A stretch of DNA of 64,000 bases. Source: Mycobacterium tilburgii. GTDB taxonomy: Bacteria; Actinomycetota; Actinomycetes; Mycobacteriales; Mycobacteriaceae. Below are positions 32,546 to 41,290 of this stretch, in pieces (positions within the stretch are counted from its first letter, which is position 1; the number at the start of each line of letters is the position of its first letter). The stretch covers positions 20,875-84,874 of the forward strand of contig NZ_LR655699.1 of assembly GCF_902168065.1 (NCBI RefSeq), in the 5' to 3' direction. The notes below the pieces were generated by a model, which saw only the letters and a program-made list of their open reading frames with translations, ran no database searches and had not been told where the DNA came from. Made by a program: the position numbers and the translations under genes.

Positions 32546-33655
32546 CGCGCTGCACGCGCAGGCCAGCGCCGCAACGAGGCTACATGACTTCGGGCCGGAC
32601 GACTACCGAGAACGCCTCGAGTTCTACTGGCTGCGCTGCACGAGATCGACGGCCTGCATGGCGCGAGCCGGGTGAACTTCTACGACCAACTGCTGCAGGT
32701 GCTCAAGAACCGCCTGCTGTTGGCCGACCTGCTCAAGCGGCACCCCGAGATCAACGACATCGCGCTGCGCTCACCGGTGGTGATCGCCGGCCTGCCCCGC
32801 ACCGGCACCACGCATCTGCACAACCTGCTGGCGGCGCCCCGACTTTCCGCACCATGCCGTACGGGGAGAGCGTCGAGCCGTTTCTATTGCCGAATTAGGT
32901 TGTTATCCAACCAGATCCGCGTCGCACCCGAATGGATTTCGCGGTCGGAGTGTTCAACACGGTGATGCCGCATTTCGCGCTCATGCACGAGATGACGACC
33001 GAGCACGTGCACGAGGAGATCCAGCTGCTGGCCAACGACGTGTCCACGATGCTGCTGGAAACGCTGGCCGAAATGCCCCGCTGGCGAGACTACTACCAGG
33101 CCCACGACCAGACGCCGCACTACGAACCTCGCCACGCAACTCAGAGCGAGCAGTTCTTGCGCGGTGGTCAGCGCTGGCTGCTCAAGTCGCCCCAGCACCT
33201 CAAGCAGGTGCGGGTGTTGGATCGCGTGTTCGGCGACAGCATCGTCGTGTTCACCCACCGTGATCCGGTGCCATTGTCGATGATCGCGATGATCACCTAC
33301 TCCGCGCGCATGCACCGCACCCCGGTGCCGGTGCAACAGACCGCCGAGTCCTGGATCGACCGACTCGATCACATGCTGAGTGACTGGTCCGCGATCGGGA
33401 CGTCATCGGCCCGGACCGCTCCATCGACGTCCGATTCGACGACTTCATGGCCGACGAAATGGGTGTTGCCCAGCGGGTTTATGCCCTGGACGGCGAACCG
33501 TTCACCTACGAGGTCAACAAAGCGGTCGCCGACTACCTGTCCGGGCACCGGCGTGGCCGATTGGGCAGCGTGGAAACGTCATTCGACATGTTCTGGCTGA
33601 CGAGGGGGCGATCCATGCTCGGTTCGCCCCCTATGTCGAGCGATTTCTGGCCTAG
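32531..33655 (+). pseudogene. Sulfotransferase family protein, broken
   Basis: The frame pieces include LHDFGPDDYRERLEFYW, VNFYDQLLQVLKNRLLLADL, the PAPS 5'-phosphosulfate loop VVIAGLPRTGTTHLHNLLAA, a frameshift and TAG near 32900, then AVGVFNTVMPHFALMHEM, GGQRWLLKSPQHLKQVRVLD (3'-phosphate region) and VVFTHRDPVPLSMIAM. A shift near 33400 leads to IDVRFDDFMADEMG, and another near 33590 to ARFAPYVERFLA at TAG 33653-33655. The layout is a mycobacterial Stf-type protein of about 385 aa. Its last codons form the left copy of the island's direct repeat. Confidence 0.8.
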
Positions 33656-33661
33656 CGCAAA
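33623..33661 (+). repeat. Left direct repeat of the 33.6-48.2 kb island
   Basis: The 25 bases 33637-33661 (CGAGCGATTTCTGGCCTAGC and five more) are identical to 48179-48203. Extending left, 35 of 39 bases match. The repeat covers the last codons and stop of the sulfotransferase pseudogene. Confidence 0.85.
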
Positions 33662-33740
33662 CCGCTGGAACTGCAGGGGTATTGCCAGATCCGGTACGCA
33701 GCACGCCCACCAGGTACGGGTACTATAATATATATTCTTT

Positions 33741-33756
33741 AATATCGTATATTGTC
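33741..33756 (+). promoter_or_regulatory. Candidate GntR-family operator, copy 1
   Basis: AATATCGTATATTGTC differs by one base from the sequence at 35962-35977 upstream of the gntR gene. It holds inverted AATAT/ATATT arms and lies about 30 bp before the PaaK-like start in an AT-rich patch (33720-33760). Regulator binding is inferred from position only. Confidence 0.45.
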
Positions 33757-33784
33757 TAAATCGATTAGGCAGGACGACACACCA

Positions 33785-35030
33785 ATGGACATCGGCAAAT
33801 GGTCCGACACTCTCGACCGGTGGCTGAAGGGCAGTCTGTCGCCGGATGACCTGCACCGATGGCAGTGTGCAACCTTGCGTGAGGTTGTTGCCCACGCTCA
33901 GTGGCATTCTCGTTTCTACGCCTACCGCTTGGTCTGGGTGCGACCTTCCACCCTGACGTTGGACAACCTTGCCCTGCTCCCCTTCACCACTGACGACGAC
34001 GTCCGGGACGCCATGTTCGACGTGCTCCGCGGATCAATCGGTGACGCTCACTTATTTCGAAAGCCTGGGAAGCACCGGCCACCCTAACCCGTTCCCCCAG
34101 GACGGTTTTGAATTCGACCTGAATTGCCAAGTGGTAGCCCACGCATTGCGCTCGGTAGTCGATCGCCACTTCGGTGAAGGGCCAGAAATCGATCCTTGCC
34201 GTTGTGGCTCCGAACGAACTGGATTCGATTTGCAGCACCATTGCGTACGCGGCCAAAGAGGTCGGAATCACTCGTCTCGACATCTTTCCGCTATCCGACG
34301 GTGGGTGCCCCGTCGCTGCTGCTGGAAGTGGCAGAGCTGAGTCAAAGCTACGTGTCGAGGTTTGCGACGACCTTGACATTCGTTGCGTGCTCGGCACAGG
34401 TGAACCCGTTTCCGGTGCGATGAAGGTGTTGGTCGGCCAGGCTTGGGGAGCGACGGCGTACAATTTTTTTGTACGGCTTTCCAGAGATGGGGACTTTTGC
34501 GGTCGCCACGGTAACCAGAGCGCTCGCCGCCTGTCTCTCCCAACTATCTTCGAGGTCCTCAACCTTTTCGAGGTCCTCGACGCCGATACCGAACCCCGCG
34601 TCGATGAGGATGGCATCGTCGATCTCCGCGGTGGTGCGCGGCTGTCCGCGAATGCTCACCCGAGCACTGGCCTGACCGAGGATTTCGACGGTCATCCGGT
34701 CGGACGTACTATCCCGCGCGACGGTGACGAGATCGCCTGTGCGGTAACAATAAATGGCTTTATTCCTGGGATGAGGCTAGTCAGACACAGTTCACCGCTT
34801 CCTTCGAATCCCAGCGACTGCAATCATCTCGAGATTCGGCTCGAGACCACGATTGCAGGCGATTACCGACATCTCGAAGCCAGAGTTCACGAGAGGACGT
34901 CGACGTCTTTGGTGTAAGCGCCGATGTGACGATCGCTCGCGCACCGCACCTCGCCGAGCCGAAGCAGGTCAGAGCACACGGCGGTCGGGCGAGTGGAACG
35001 CCTGGAAAAATCCGCGACTTGAGAACAATC
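33785..35030 (+). pseudogene. PaaK-like (phenylacetate-CoA ligase family) pseudogene with an internal inversion
   Basis: ATG 33785 starts MDIGKWSDTLDRWLKG, then DLHRWQCATLREVVAHAQWH and FESLGSTGHPNPFPQDG (the AMP-binding loop) after a shift near 34055. It continues QKSILAVVAPNELDS and VSGAMKVLVGQAWGATAYNF, then YGFPEMGTF after a T7 tract. From about 34515 to 34850 the expected next part (GELCLTSLIPGIKPF, YRTGDLVTVARD, TVEILGQASARVSIRGQ) is encoded on the minus strand. After it the plus strand resumes with the C-terminus SADVTIARAPHLAEPKQVRA. The gene is dead. It once activated a carboxylic acid; the substrate is unknown. Confidence 0.7.
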
Positions 35031-35229
35031 ACGGTCGACAACGGCTCCGGCCCGGGCTGCACCGGCTCATCATGCCGACGGCATCGGATCAAGCATGGAC
35101 TGCTGTTGGCGGCATCACGGTACCGGCAATCTCGCAGCAGACCCCCTCTTCGGTGACGGCCGATTTCGAGTTGTCATCGCGGTGGCCACCAAAGGGGCAC
35201 ATCGCAGGTGCGGTTGCCGGTTAGCCGCT

Positions 35230-35925
35230 CTACTGCTCGAAGGACTTCAGCATGATGTTGATCACGCGATCTAGGTGCTCCGTGCGCACCCGCGCCGCCC
35301 GATCAGAGTCGCCCTTGCGGATTGCAGTCACAAGCGCCCGATGGTAGCGGTTCGCTTTGACCGCCAATGCTGGGTCGTCTCGCATCATCTTTGCCACGGG
35401 CAACATCGAGCGGTTTCGCAAAGTCTGGATCATGTTGAACAACAGCGGACATCTGGTACGTAGCGGTTCTACAAGACAAGCGTGCAGATTGTGATTCAGC
35501 GTCGTCCAGGCCCCCATGTCCTTCTTGCCGTCCATTTGCTTGACCAATTTGGAGGCGATGGTACAGGCGACGACACGGTCTTCTTCGGTGAGCGCGGCCA
35601 CCTCGGCCATTGCCCGTGATTCAAGCAGCGACCGCAACGCATAGATCTCGGTTAGCTCGGCAGCGCTGGATTCGTGTACCCGGGCACCCTTATGTGCATC
35701 GATGTCGACTAATCCCGACGCGGCGAGGTCACGGAGTGCTTCGCGTACAGGAGTCACGCTCGTCCCGATCCGTTGCGCAACGTCGGCGAGGATCACACGA
35801 CTACCGACGCCAATTTCTCCCCGCAAAATCATGTCCCGCACTGTTTCGCGGGCAAGGTCAACCCCAGTGCGAGGAGTGTCAGGATCCACGTCGCTCTTGC
35901 GAGTGGCGTAAGATACGCTGCGCAT
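35230..35925 (-). CDS. GntR-family regulator with FCD-type effector domain
   Basis: Intact 231-residue protein. The winged HTH is at residues about 20-90 (GVDLARETVRDMILRGEIGV, VAQRIGTSVTPVREALRDL). The C-terminal all-helical FCD-like domain begins about residue 95 (ELTEIYALRSLLESRAMAEV), with the acidic/His positions LNHNLHACLV and ANRYHRALVTAI that often bind a metal. It faces the PaaK-like pseudogene, and both promoters carry the same 16-bp AT-rich site, so autoregulation is likely. Effector unknown. Confidence 0.85.
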   Translation of the reverse strand: MRSVSYATRKSDVDPDTPRTGVDLARETVRDMILRGEIGVGSRVILADVAQRIGTSVTPVREALRDLAASGLVDIDAHKGARVHESSAAELTEIYALRSLLESRAMAEVAALTEEDRVVACTIASKLVKQMDGKKDMGAWTTLNHNLHACLVEPLRTRCPLLFNMIQTLRNRSMLPVAKMMRDDPALAVKANRYHRALVTAIRKGDSDRAARVRTEHLDRVINIMLKSFEQ

Positions 35926-35961
35926 TTTCGTATGTATTCCTTGCTCCGGCGTTGTTCACAG

Positions 35962-35977
35962 AATATCGTATATCGTC
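35962..35977 (-). promoter_or_regulatory. Candidate GntR-family operator, copy 2 (gntR promoter)
   Basis: AATATCGTATATCGTC, 15 of 16 identical to 33741-33756, lies about 37-52 bp upstream of the gntR start codon (35925). Its position fits autorepression. No other copy was noticed elsewhere in the window. Confidence 0.45.
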
Positions 35978-35989
35978 GGCACCGTTGAT

Positions 35990-36335
35990 ACCTATTCATA
36001 CTGCATGACAATATCGGATTGATTTGTAAATTTCTTGTGCCGTGCAGTGTTCCAGGACTGGATGCCAGTGATAGACTTGATTGCTGCGCACAACAGTCGT
36101 TCTGGACCGTCACGCTGCTTGGTTAGTCCACCGCGAACAGTGTCGTCGACGAGCGGGAAGCGACCCGTCGAAATCTCCAGCGACGATATTACCGTCGTTC
36201 ATGCCAAGGCGCGCCGACGCATCGACGGGAGGACAGATGCAGCGCCCTGCCTGGCTAGCAGGAGGCGGCACTAGTCAATCGGCTGGGCGCAAAGATCGCC
36301 TCTGGCAAGCCGACCCCCGACATATGCAACGTCCG
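35990..36335 (+). other. Region without a recognisable gene
   Basis: Short frames on both strands show no family resemblance. Base composition is mixed, with AT-rich stretches near 35990-36040. It lies between the gntR promoter and the MFS fragment and is best read as eroded sequence. Confidence 0.35.
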
Positions 36336-36760
36336 CTACCGCTCCGAGTACGCCGACCAGGCTACGGCAGGCAAGCCGAAGCGAGAGATCGTTGCATAGC
36401 CGCAGAGCCCGACGCTGGTCAGGGTCCAGAACGTGACAAGGGCTGCGGCGATGATCAACGATAGCATGTACCGGTTGAGCATCGGTGACGGCGTGCTTGC
36501 TCGACCTGTCGGCTTAGGAGAAGAGCAGTGCACCCGCGTGCGTGGTCCGGCCGGGAGGATATCCACAACGGCTATGGACGACATGAGTTGAACACCGGCT
36601 GCCACCATGAAGGCATCCCGCCAGGACAACACGGAGGCAATCACCTCACCCGCTGTAATGGAGGTGAACACACCGACCAGCGTTCCCGTCAGCATCACCC
36701 CGATGGCGCGGGTGCAGTGGTGGCCGGTGGTACCGAGGTCAACACAATCGCAATGTGGGG
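36336..36760 (-). pseudogene. MFS transporter fragment
   Basis: A minus-strand frame reads RAIGVMLTGTLVGVFTSITA, GEVIASVLSWRDAFMVAAGV and QLMSSIAVVDILP, like helices 4-6 of a major-facilitator exporter (the R-D-x-F loop region after a gate helix), then MLSLIIAAALVTFWTLTSVG. The first helices and the C-terminal half are missing, and the frame is interrupted between these parts. Substrate unknown. Confidence 0.45.
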
Positions 36761-36761
36761 A

Positions 36762-37160
36762 ACGTTCGCACCCCGACGGTTCACGGGACATCACGTCACG
36801 ACCTCGATCGAGCATCCGTCTGTCCTTAAGAATGCAAGTGCGCTAGCACAACTCGGGGTCGAAATAACTCTGGTGGACCCGTCCCGTTCAGGGCGCATCG
36901 ACACGCCTGCAATCGCTCACGCGCTGCGGCCCGATACGGTGCTGGGTTCGGTCATGCATGCAAACAACCATACGGGTGAGATTCAGCCGGTCGACGAGAT
37001 TACTGCGTTGACGGCTCGCAACGGGGTGCCGTTTCATTTCGACGCCGTACAAACCGCGGGCAAATTCGACCTGTCGACCCTCGGCACCGGTGGGGTACTG
37101 CTATCCATATCCGCACACAAGTTGGTGGCCCGCGCTGCATTGGGGCACTCACGATTGGTT
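36762..37160 (+). pseudogene. Cysteine desulfurase (NifS/IscS-like) fragment
   Basis: The plus-strand frame reads GHHVTTSIEHPSVLKNASAL, LGVEITLVDPSRSGRIDTPA, GSVMHANNHTGEIQPVDEIT, FHFDAVQTAGKFDLSTLG and LLSISAHKLVA. These are the central PLP-domain blocks: the substrate-region His in SIEH, NNHTGEIQP, the PLP Asp in FDAVQTAGK, and the PLP-Lys region SAHK. The N-terminal 60 or so and C-terminal 180 or so residues are missing, including the active-site Cys. Non-functional. Confidence 0.7.
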
Positions 37161-37885
37161 CAAGACATCGCGGGCTATTACTACGCGGGGATCGGCGGAA
37201 AAACAGAAGACGACCAGGCACGTGTCGACGCGGCGCAGAATGACCTGGACAGCTGCCCGGGTATTCTCTGTCGTCACGGCACGTACCGGTAGGGGTTGCC
37301 GCACTGGCAATCTCGGTCTGCAGTTTCATTGTGTTCGCCTATCGTCTGCCATACTTGAGTTCTCAGGGGGTCTTCAACCTTGCGATGTTGCCCACGGTCG
37401 TCGATGCGACAACCTCCCGGAAATAACATACGTATATTATACCACTAATAATATATATTATCCACACGGCGGTGACGTCGGGGTCATATCTCAAGCGTGT
37501 GATCGTGCTCGGGAGGCGGCGTGCAGGACCGAGGGCGTGACTACGCCGTGGCCACTGGCAAACCAATAAAATATTGCAATGGTCACATATGTTCAGCACG
37601 GGCTAACGCTGACAACCTTTGCGCTTAGGGGATGGCTTCCATGGCTGCAACTACACAGGAGTAGGGGACGTCCGAGAGAAGGACGGCAAAATGAGTGTAA
37701 TTGTCCCGGTAGCGATCTCATCAATCGAACGATGCTGGCGACCCGCCGGACGCTTTGTGGCTCGTCAATGCGGGTCCGATCGAATCCCGCCATTAAGGTT
37801 GGCGACCAGGTAACACGGCCGAGAAAATGCGACTGCCGAGCAGATCGCTGAAGTTCGGGCCAGTGACGATACCACGACTTTGCCT
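37161..37885 (+). other. Eroded region with AT-rich patches
   Basis: No full gene is seen. A frame at about 37290-37427 reads VAALAISVCSFIVFAYRLPY and LSSQGVFNLAMLPTVVDAT, one possible membrane segment of an unidentified protein. AT-rich stretches occur at 37425-37465. The rest is short non-coding-looking sequence before the superoxide dismutase remnant. Confidence 0.35.
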
Positions 37886-38251
37886 GGACTGGAATGCCTT
37901 TTGTACAAAGATGAGTGGGGGCACCGCCAATGTCCCCGGATCAGGCTGGGGTACGCTGGCGTGGGACCCGGCCAGGGAACGCCTTGTGACGCAACAGATA
38001 CAGGACCACCACTTTGACTTGGCCATAACAAGCATGCCGCTTCTCGTCTTCGACGTGTGAGAGCACGCTTTTTATACCACGCTTTTTATACACAGTACCG
38101 TTTCAGAACTGACTACATCGAAGGGTTGTGGTCGGTCGTGGACTGGACTGACGTCGCCAGGCGGTTCGAGGCAGCCCAGGCAGGCCAATTCACGGAGTTC
38201 GTCGATTGCGCTAGGATACGTGCCCACATTGATCGTCATATGCATACGTAA
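37886..38251 (+). pseudogene. Fe/Mn superoxide dismutase C-terminal remnant
   Basis: The sequence TANVPGSGWGTLAWDPARER, ITSMPLLVFDV, EHAFY, then YTQYRFRTDYIEGLWSVVDW and TDVARRFEAAQ is the C-terminal domain of a SodA/SodB-type enzyme, including the metal-ligand DxWEH region. The Trp codon of that motif is TGA (38058-38060). A 14-bp tandem duplication (ACGCTTTTTATACC) directly after it shifts the frame. The N-terminal half with the other metal His residues is not recognisable. Confidence 0.75.
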
Positions 38252-38593
38252 TCAACCGAACTGAGGAACCGGCCGCTAACCCATTAAAGCGTCCGGAATC
38301 TGGCCGGGATAGTGAACGGGCATCTCCGGCGCAAATAGCATCATATCTTATGTATCATATATACTATGACTAAGGCCACGACTTGACACTCGGAGCGTTG
38401 AGCTAAGTCCAAATCATTCGGGAATCGACAGCCTGCAATATGGTCGAGATGTAGTGCGGTGAGACGAATATCGCTGTGGGGGAGCTACGTACGGCTGCGG
38501 ATAACCATCTGCCGGGTCTGCAGGCCTACCGAGGTGGCGGAGCCGGGTTTCGCGGTTTACCGACTGGATAGCTAAACCGGGCTACCAAGAACC
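38252..38593 (+). other. Non-coding AT-rich spacer
   Basis: Nothing protein-like is seen. The stretch 38338-38372 is very AT-rich (CATATCTTATGTATCATATA and on) and could be an old promoter for the P-type ATPase pseudogene that follows. Confidence 0.35.
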
Positions 38594-40288
38594 TTGGTCA
38601 CTAAAGACGGATGCGGACGTTACGCGGCCGATTCACGATATCTGTTGGTGAGCCTAGTCGTTGCAACCGTCCTGTTACTACTCCCGGCTAGCCTGTCGGC
38701 GATGCTCACCGCAGAACCCCACGTCCGTTTCTTCGGGTGGCGCTGGGTGGTGATCGCGGTCGCCTTACCGTCCGTTACCTGGGCGGCGTGGCCACTGCAT
38801 AGGTTCGCGATTAGCCATCCGCGCCCGCAGCGTTCCGCGCACTCTATGACGTTATGTTGAATCGGCGACCCGCCTCGGAGACCGGGATTCGTGCAGCGCT
38901 GATCGGAAACGATGCTTTTTACTTCGATATCGCTGCTCTGATTGGTGTAATCATGTTGGCACAGAGTTATTTTGAGTCACGTGTGAAGTGCAAGATGGCC
39001 AGGGCGATACGGGAGCTGGCCACCAACCACAACCCCCAAGACGTGGCTGTGGTTGGTACCGACGGGTCGGAAACGGTTATTCCGGCCGTTTAACTCCTGG
39101 TGCAGCAACGTTTTCGAGTCCTTACCGGCCAGACCATCGCTGCCGACGGTCTTGTTGTTGCCAGTTCGGCGACCATAGACGCCAGTGCGTCGGAAGGTGC
39201 GTTGAGTCCAGCCCAGGTCCACCCGGGTACGCATGTCGTCCGCGGTACCGAGGTGCTTGACGGCAGATTGATCGTCGAAACCGCCGAGGTGGGCGGTGGC
39301 ACTCACCTCATAAATGTGGACCGCATAGTTAGGCATGCGCGTGGGCAACTGCCCGATGTGCACCGATTCTCGGCTCGGCATTCGTACCATTCGTGTTCGC
39401 CGCGGCGAGCCTGCGTTTTCTTGAGTGGGTGTTCGTCGGCGGCAACTTCGTGAGGGGCATTCTCGACAGCCCTCGATGTTATCGTTGTTGGGTGTCCATG
39501 CGCGTTCAGCTTGGCGGTCCCCATTGCCGTGACAATCGCGGCGATTCGCGGTGATCGGTCTGGGATTCTCGTTCGGCGCTATCGCTGGCTGCGGGCTGCC
39601 CGGACAGTAGACACCCTCGCGCTCACCGAAATCGATGAAAAGCCTTCCGGCCTTCCGGATTGGTGATCACAAACCCGACAAACGACTCTGAGTCCAGCTC
39701 ATTGCGACGACCACGATCACGGACTACGGTGTGTGCTCCTCACCGAGGCCACTCCAACAGTGCAGCCCGGCCGTCTCGAATTTGACGAGGTGTTCGCCAG
39801 CAGTACGCCCGAAACTAAAAACCATGCAATCAAGCAGCTACACGACCGGGGTTGGATGATTGTGATAGTTGGTGCGCGCGACAATTACTCCCGCGCGGCT
39901 TGCTTGCGTGGACATCGGGATCACCATCGGTGGTGGCGCTGACGGCGCGACGGAGTCCGCTGACATTGTGCTGTTCCGTGACGATCTCGACGGTGTACTT
40001 CTCATCATCGACTTGGCGACGGCAATGACGCGTACGGTCAGAGGGAACGTGTTGTTGGCGCTTGGGTACACCATCGCGGCAATCCCTATCGCTGTTGCCG
40101 GATCGCTGAGCCCGCTGGGCGCGGTGGCAAGCAGGGCGTTGTCGGTGCTGCTCGTGGTGGCTAACAGCCTGCGGTTAAAGAGGTTTGGCGACTCGCATGG
40201 CGATGCCGATCAGCGCCGTCACGTGCGAAAACGCATGATGCGCCAGCACGCAGAGTCGGCCGACACGGTTGGAGCCGTGTGTCGTTAG
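38594..40288 (+). pseudogene. Heavy-metal (copper-type) P1B-ATPase pseudogene
   Basis: The pieces follow a CtpV/CtpA-like ATPase: RYLLVSLVVATVLLLLPASL (first helices), ALPSVTWAAWPLHRFAI, DIAALIGVIMLAQSYFESRV, an actuator domain (TGQTIAADGLVVASSATIDA, PGTHVVRGTEVLDGRLIVET), the metal-site CPC helix VGCPCAFSLAVPIAVTIAAI (near 39490), and the C-terminal SADIVLFRDDLDGVLLIIDL with ALGYTIAAIPIAVAGSLSPL. TGES is changed to EGAL, DKTGT is not found, and GDGxND reads GARDN. Several shifts and stops and a missing N-domain make it dead. It ends back to back with the isocyanide synthase stop. Confidence 0.75.
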
Positions 40289-41290
40289 CTAACCAGTCGA
40301 AGGCTGCACGCGATAACACCAGATGTGGCCGTCGCGCAGTTCGGGGTTGCCCTGTTTGCGCGCGGAATCGTGTCTAACCAAGCGAGGCCGACCTTCATGG
40401 TTGTACAGAACGACGGAATGCCACGGTGTCGTCCATCCTCCGCCCGATTCTGCCGGCGGAATAAGGCTCACACCGAACTTATCCGCTCCGAGAGGTTGCG
40501 GATGGATCGAGAGCCGCACTGCCCGCGGCATACGGTTGTGCACAATCGCACTCCAAGCCCTGGACCGTGCCAGAACCAGGTACGCACGTCGTCTGGCATC
40601 GCGCTGCCGCTGAGAGGATGTCGTGTCGCTGTCCACCGAATCTTCGCGCAAGAATCGGGTCAGTCCGGCGAGGACTCGCGCAACTTCATAATCGGTTCGA
40701 GCTTGGCGGCGAAGGCTTTCCACCGATTCTGCCCAACCCTGTTCCAGGCGTGAACGTTTCGTGCCGATGTCAGCTGCACCCCACATGTCGTAGAGGTCGA
40801 ATGTCCGTAGGCGACCAAGTCGCTCCACCCGTATCAATCGGTGCAGGTTGTCCCTGTACTCGACTACGGTGCGGTCGGAAACACCGATGATGTCGGCGAA
40901 TACGTGGCCATCCGAGCAGATTGTCAGCCGAGCACCGGGAGCATACACAGCCGCGATGTCGTCACACAGTCCTTGTAGGGTCCTCAGTGCCAGCAGCTCG
41001 CCCTCGTCCGGTAGCGCTCCGGCCACCTTGTTCATATTCGGTGATTTGCAGGGAAACGCAGGTAGCGCGAATTCGACAGGCTCGTCGGCCAGTACGAAGT
41101 CAAGAACCCGTATCCACTGAGGCCGGGCCCTGACCCACAACGGTGTCACGGATCCAACGGGCCGGTGGTTGCACAGTTCTGCACCCGCGAATGCGCGCCG
41201 ATACTCCAGTAAGACCTCGATAACGCGATCGGCAATATCGGCCAACTTCGTGGTGCGCAAACGGTAGTGGTCAAGATTACCGACGGTCAC
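40289..41290 (-). CDS. Isocyanide (isonitrile) synthase, DIT1/PvcA family
   Basis: Intact 333-residue protein. Family members convert the alpha-amine of an aromatic amino acid (Tyr or Trp) to an isonitrile using ribulose-5-phosphate. Diagnostic blocks are FPCKSPNMNKVAGALPDEGE (from residue 79), YAPGARLTICSDGHVFADII (SDG at 126-128), VVEYRDNLHRLI, RAVRLSIHP (about 256-264) and TPWHSVVLY (from 288). GTG 41290 was chosen because it overlaps the P450 stop in the sequence GTGA, a 4-nt coupling; the longer open frame would overlap the P450 by 76 bases. It is the last gene of the PPE-transporter-P450 operon. Substrate amino acid is not known. Confidence 0.88.
   Translation of the reverse strand: MTVGNLDHYRLRTTKLADIADRVIEVLLEYRRAFAGAELCNHRPVGSVTPLWVRARPQWIRVLDFVLADEPVEFALPAFPCKSPNMNKVAGALPDEGELLALRTLQGLCDDIAAVYAPGARLTICSDGHVFADIIGVSDRTVVEYRDNLHRLIRVERLGRLRTFDLYDMWGAADIGTKRSRLEQGWAESVESLRRQARTDYEVARVLAGLTRFLREDSVDSDTTSSQRQRDARRRAYLVLARSRAWSAIVHNRMPRAVRLSIHPQPLGADKFGVSLIPPAESGGGWTTPWHSVVLYNHEGRPRLVRHDSARKQGNPELRDGHIWCYRVQPSTG

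Noticed and set aside
34348..34695. A 115-codon minus-strand frame taken as an independent gene
   Set aside because: Its first part matches the C-terminal blocks of the surrounding PaaK-like gene, so it is better explained as an inverted segment of that gene.
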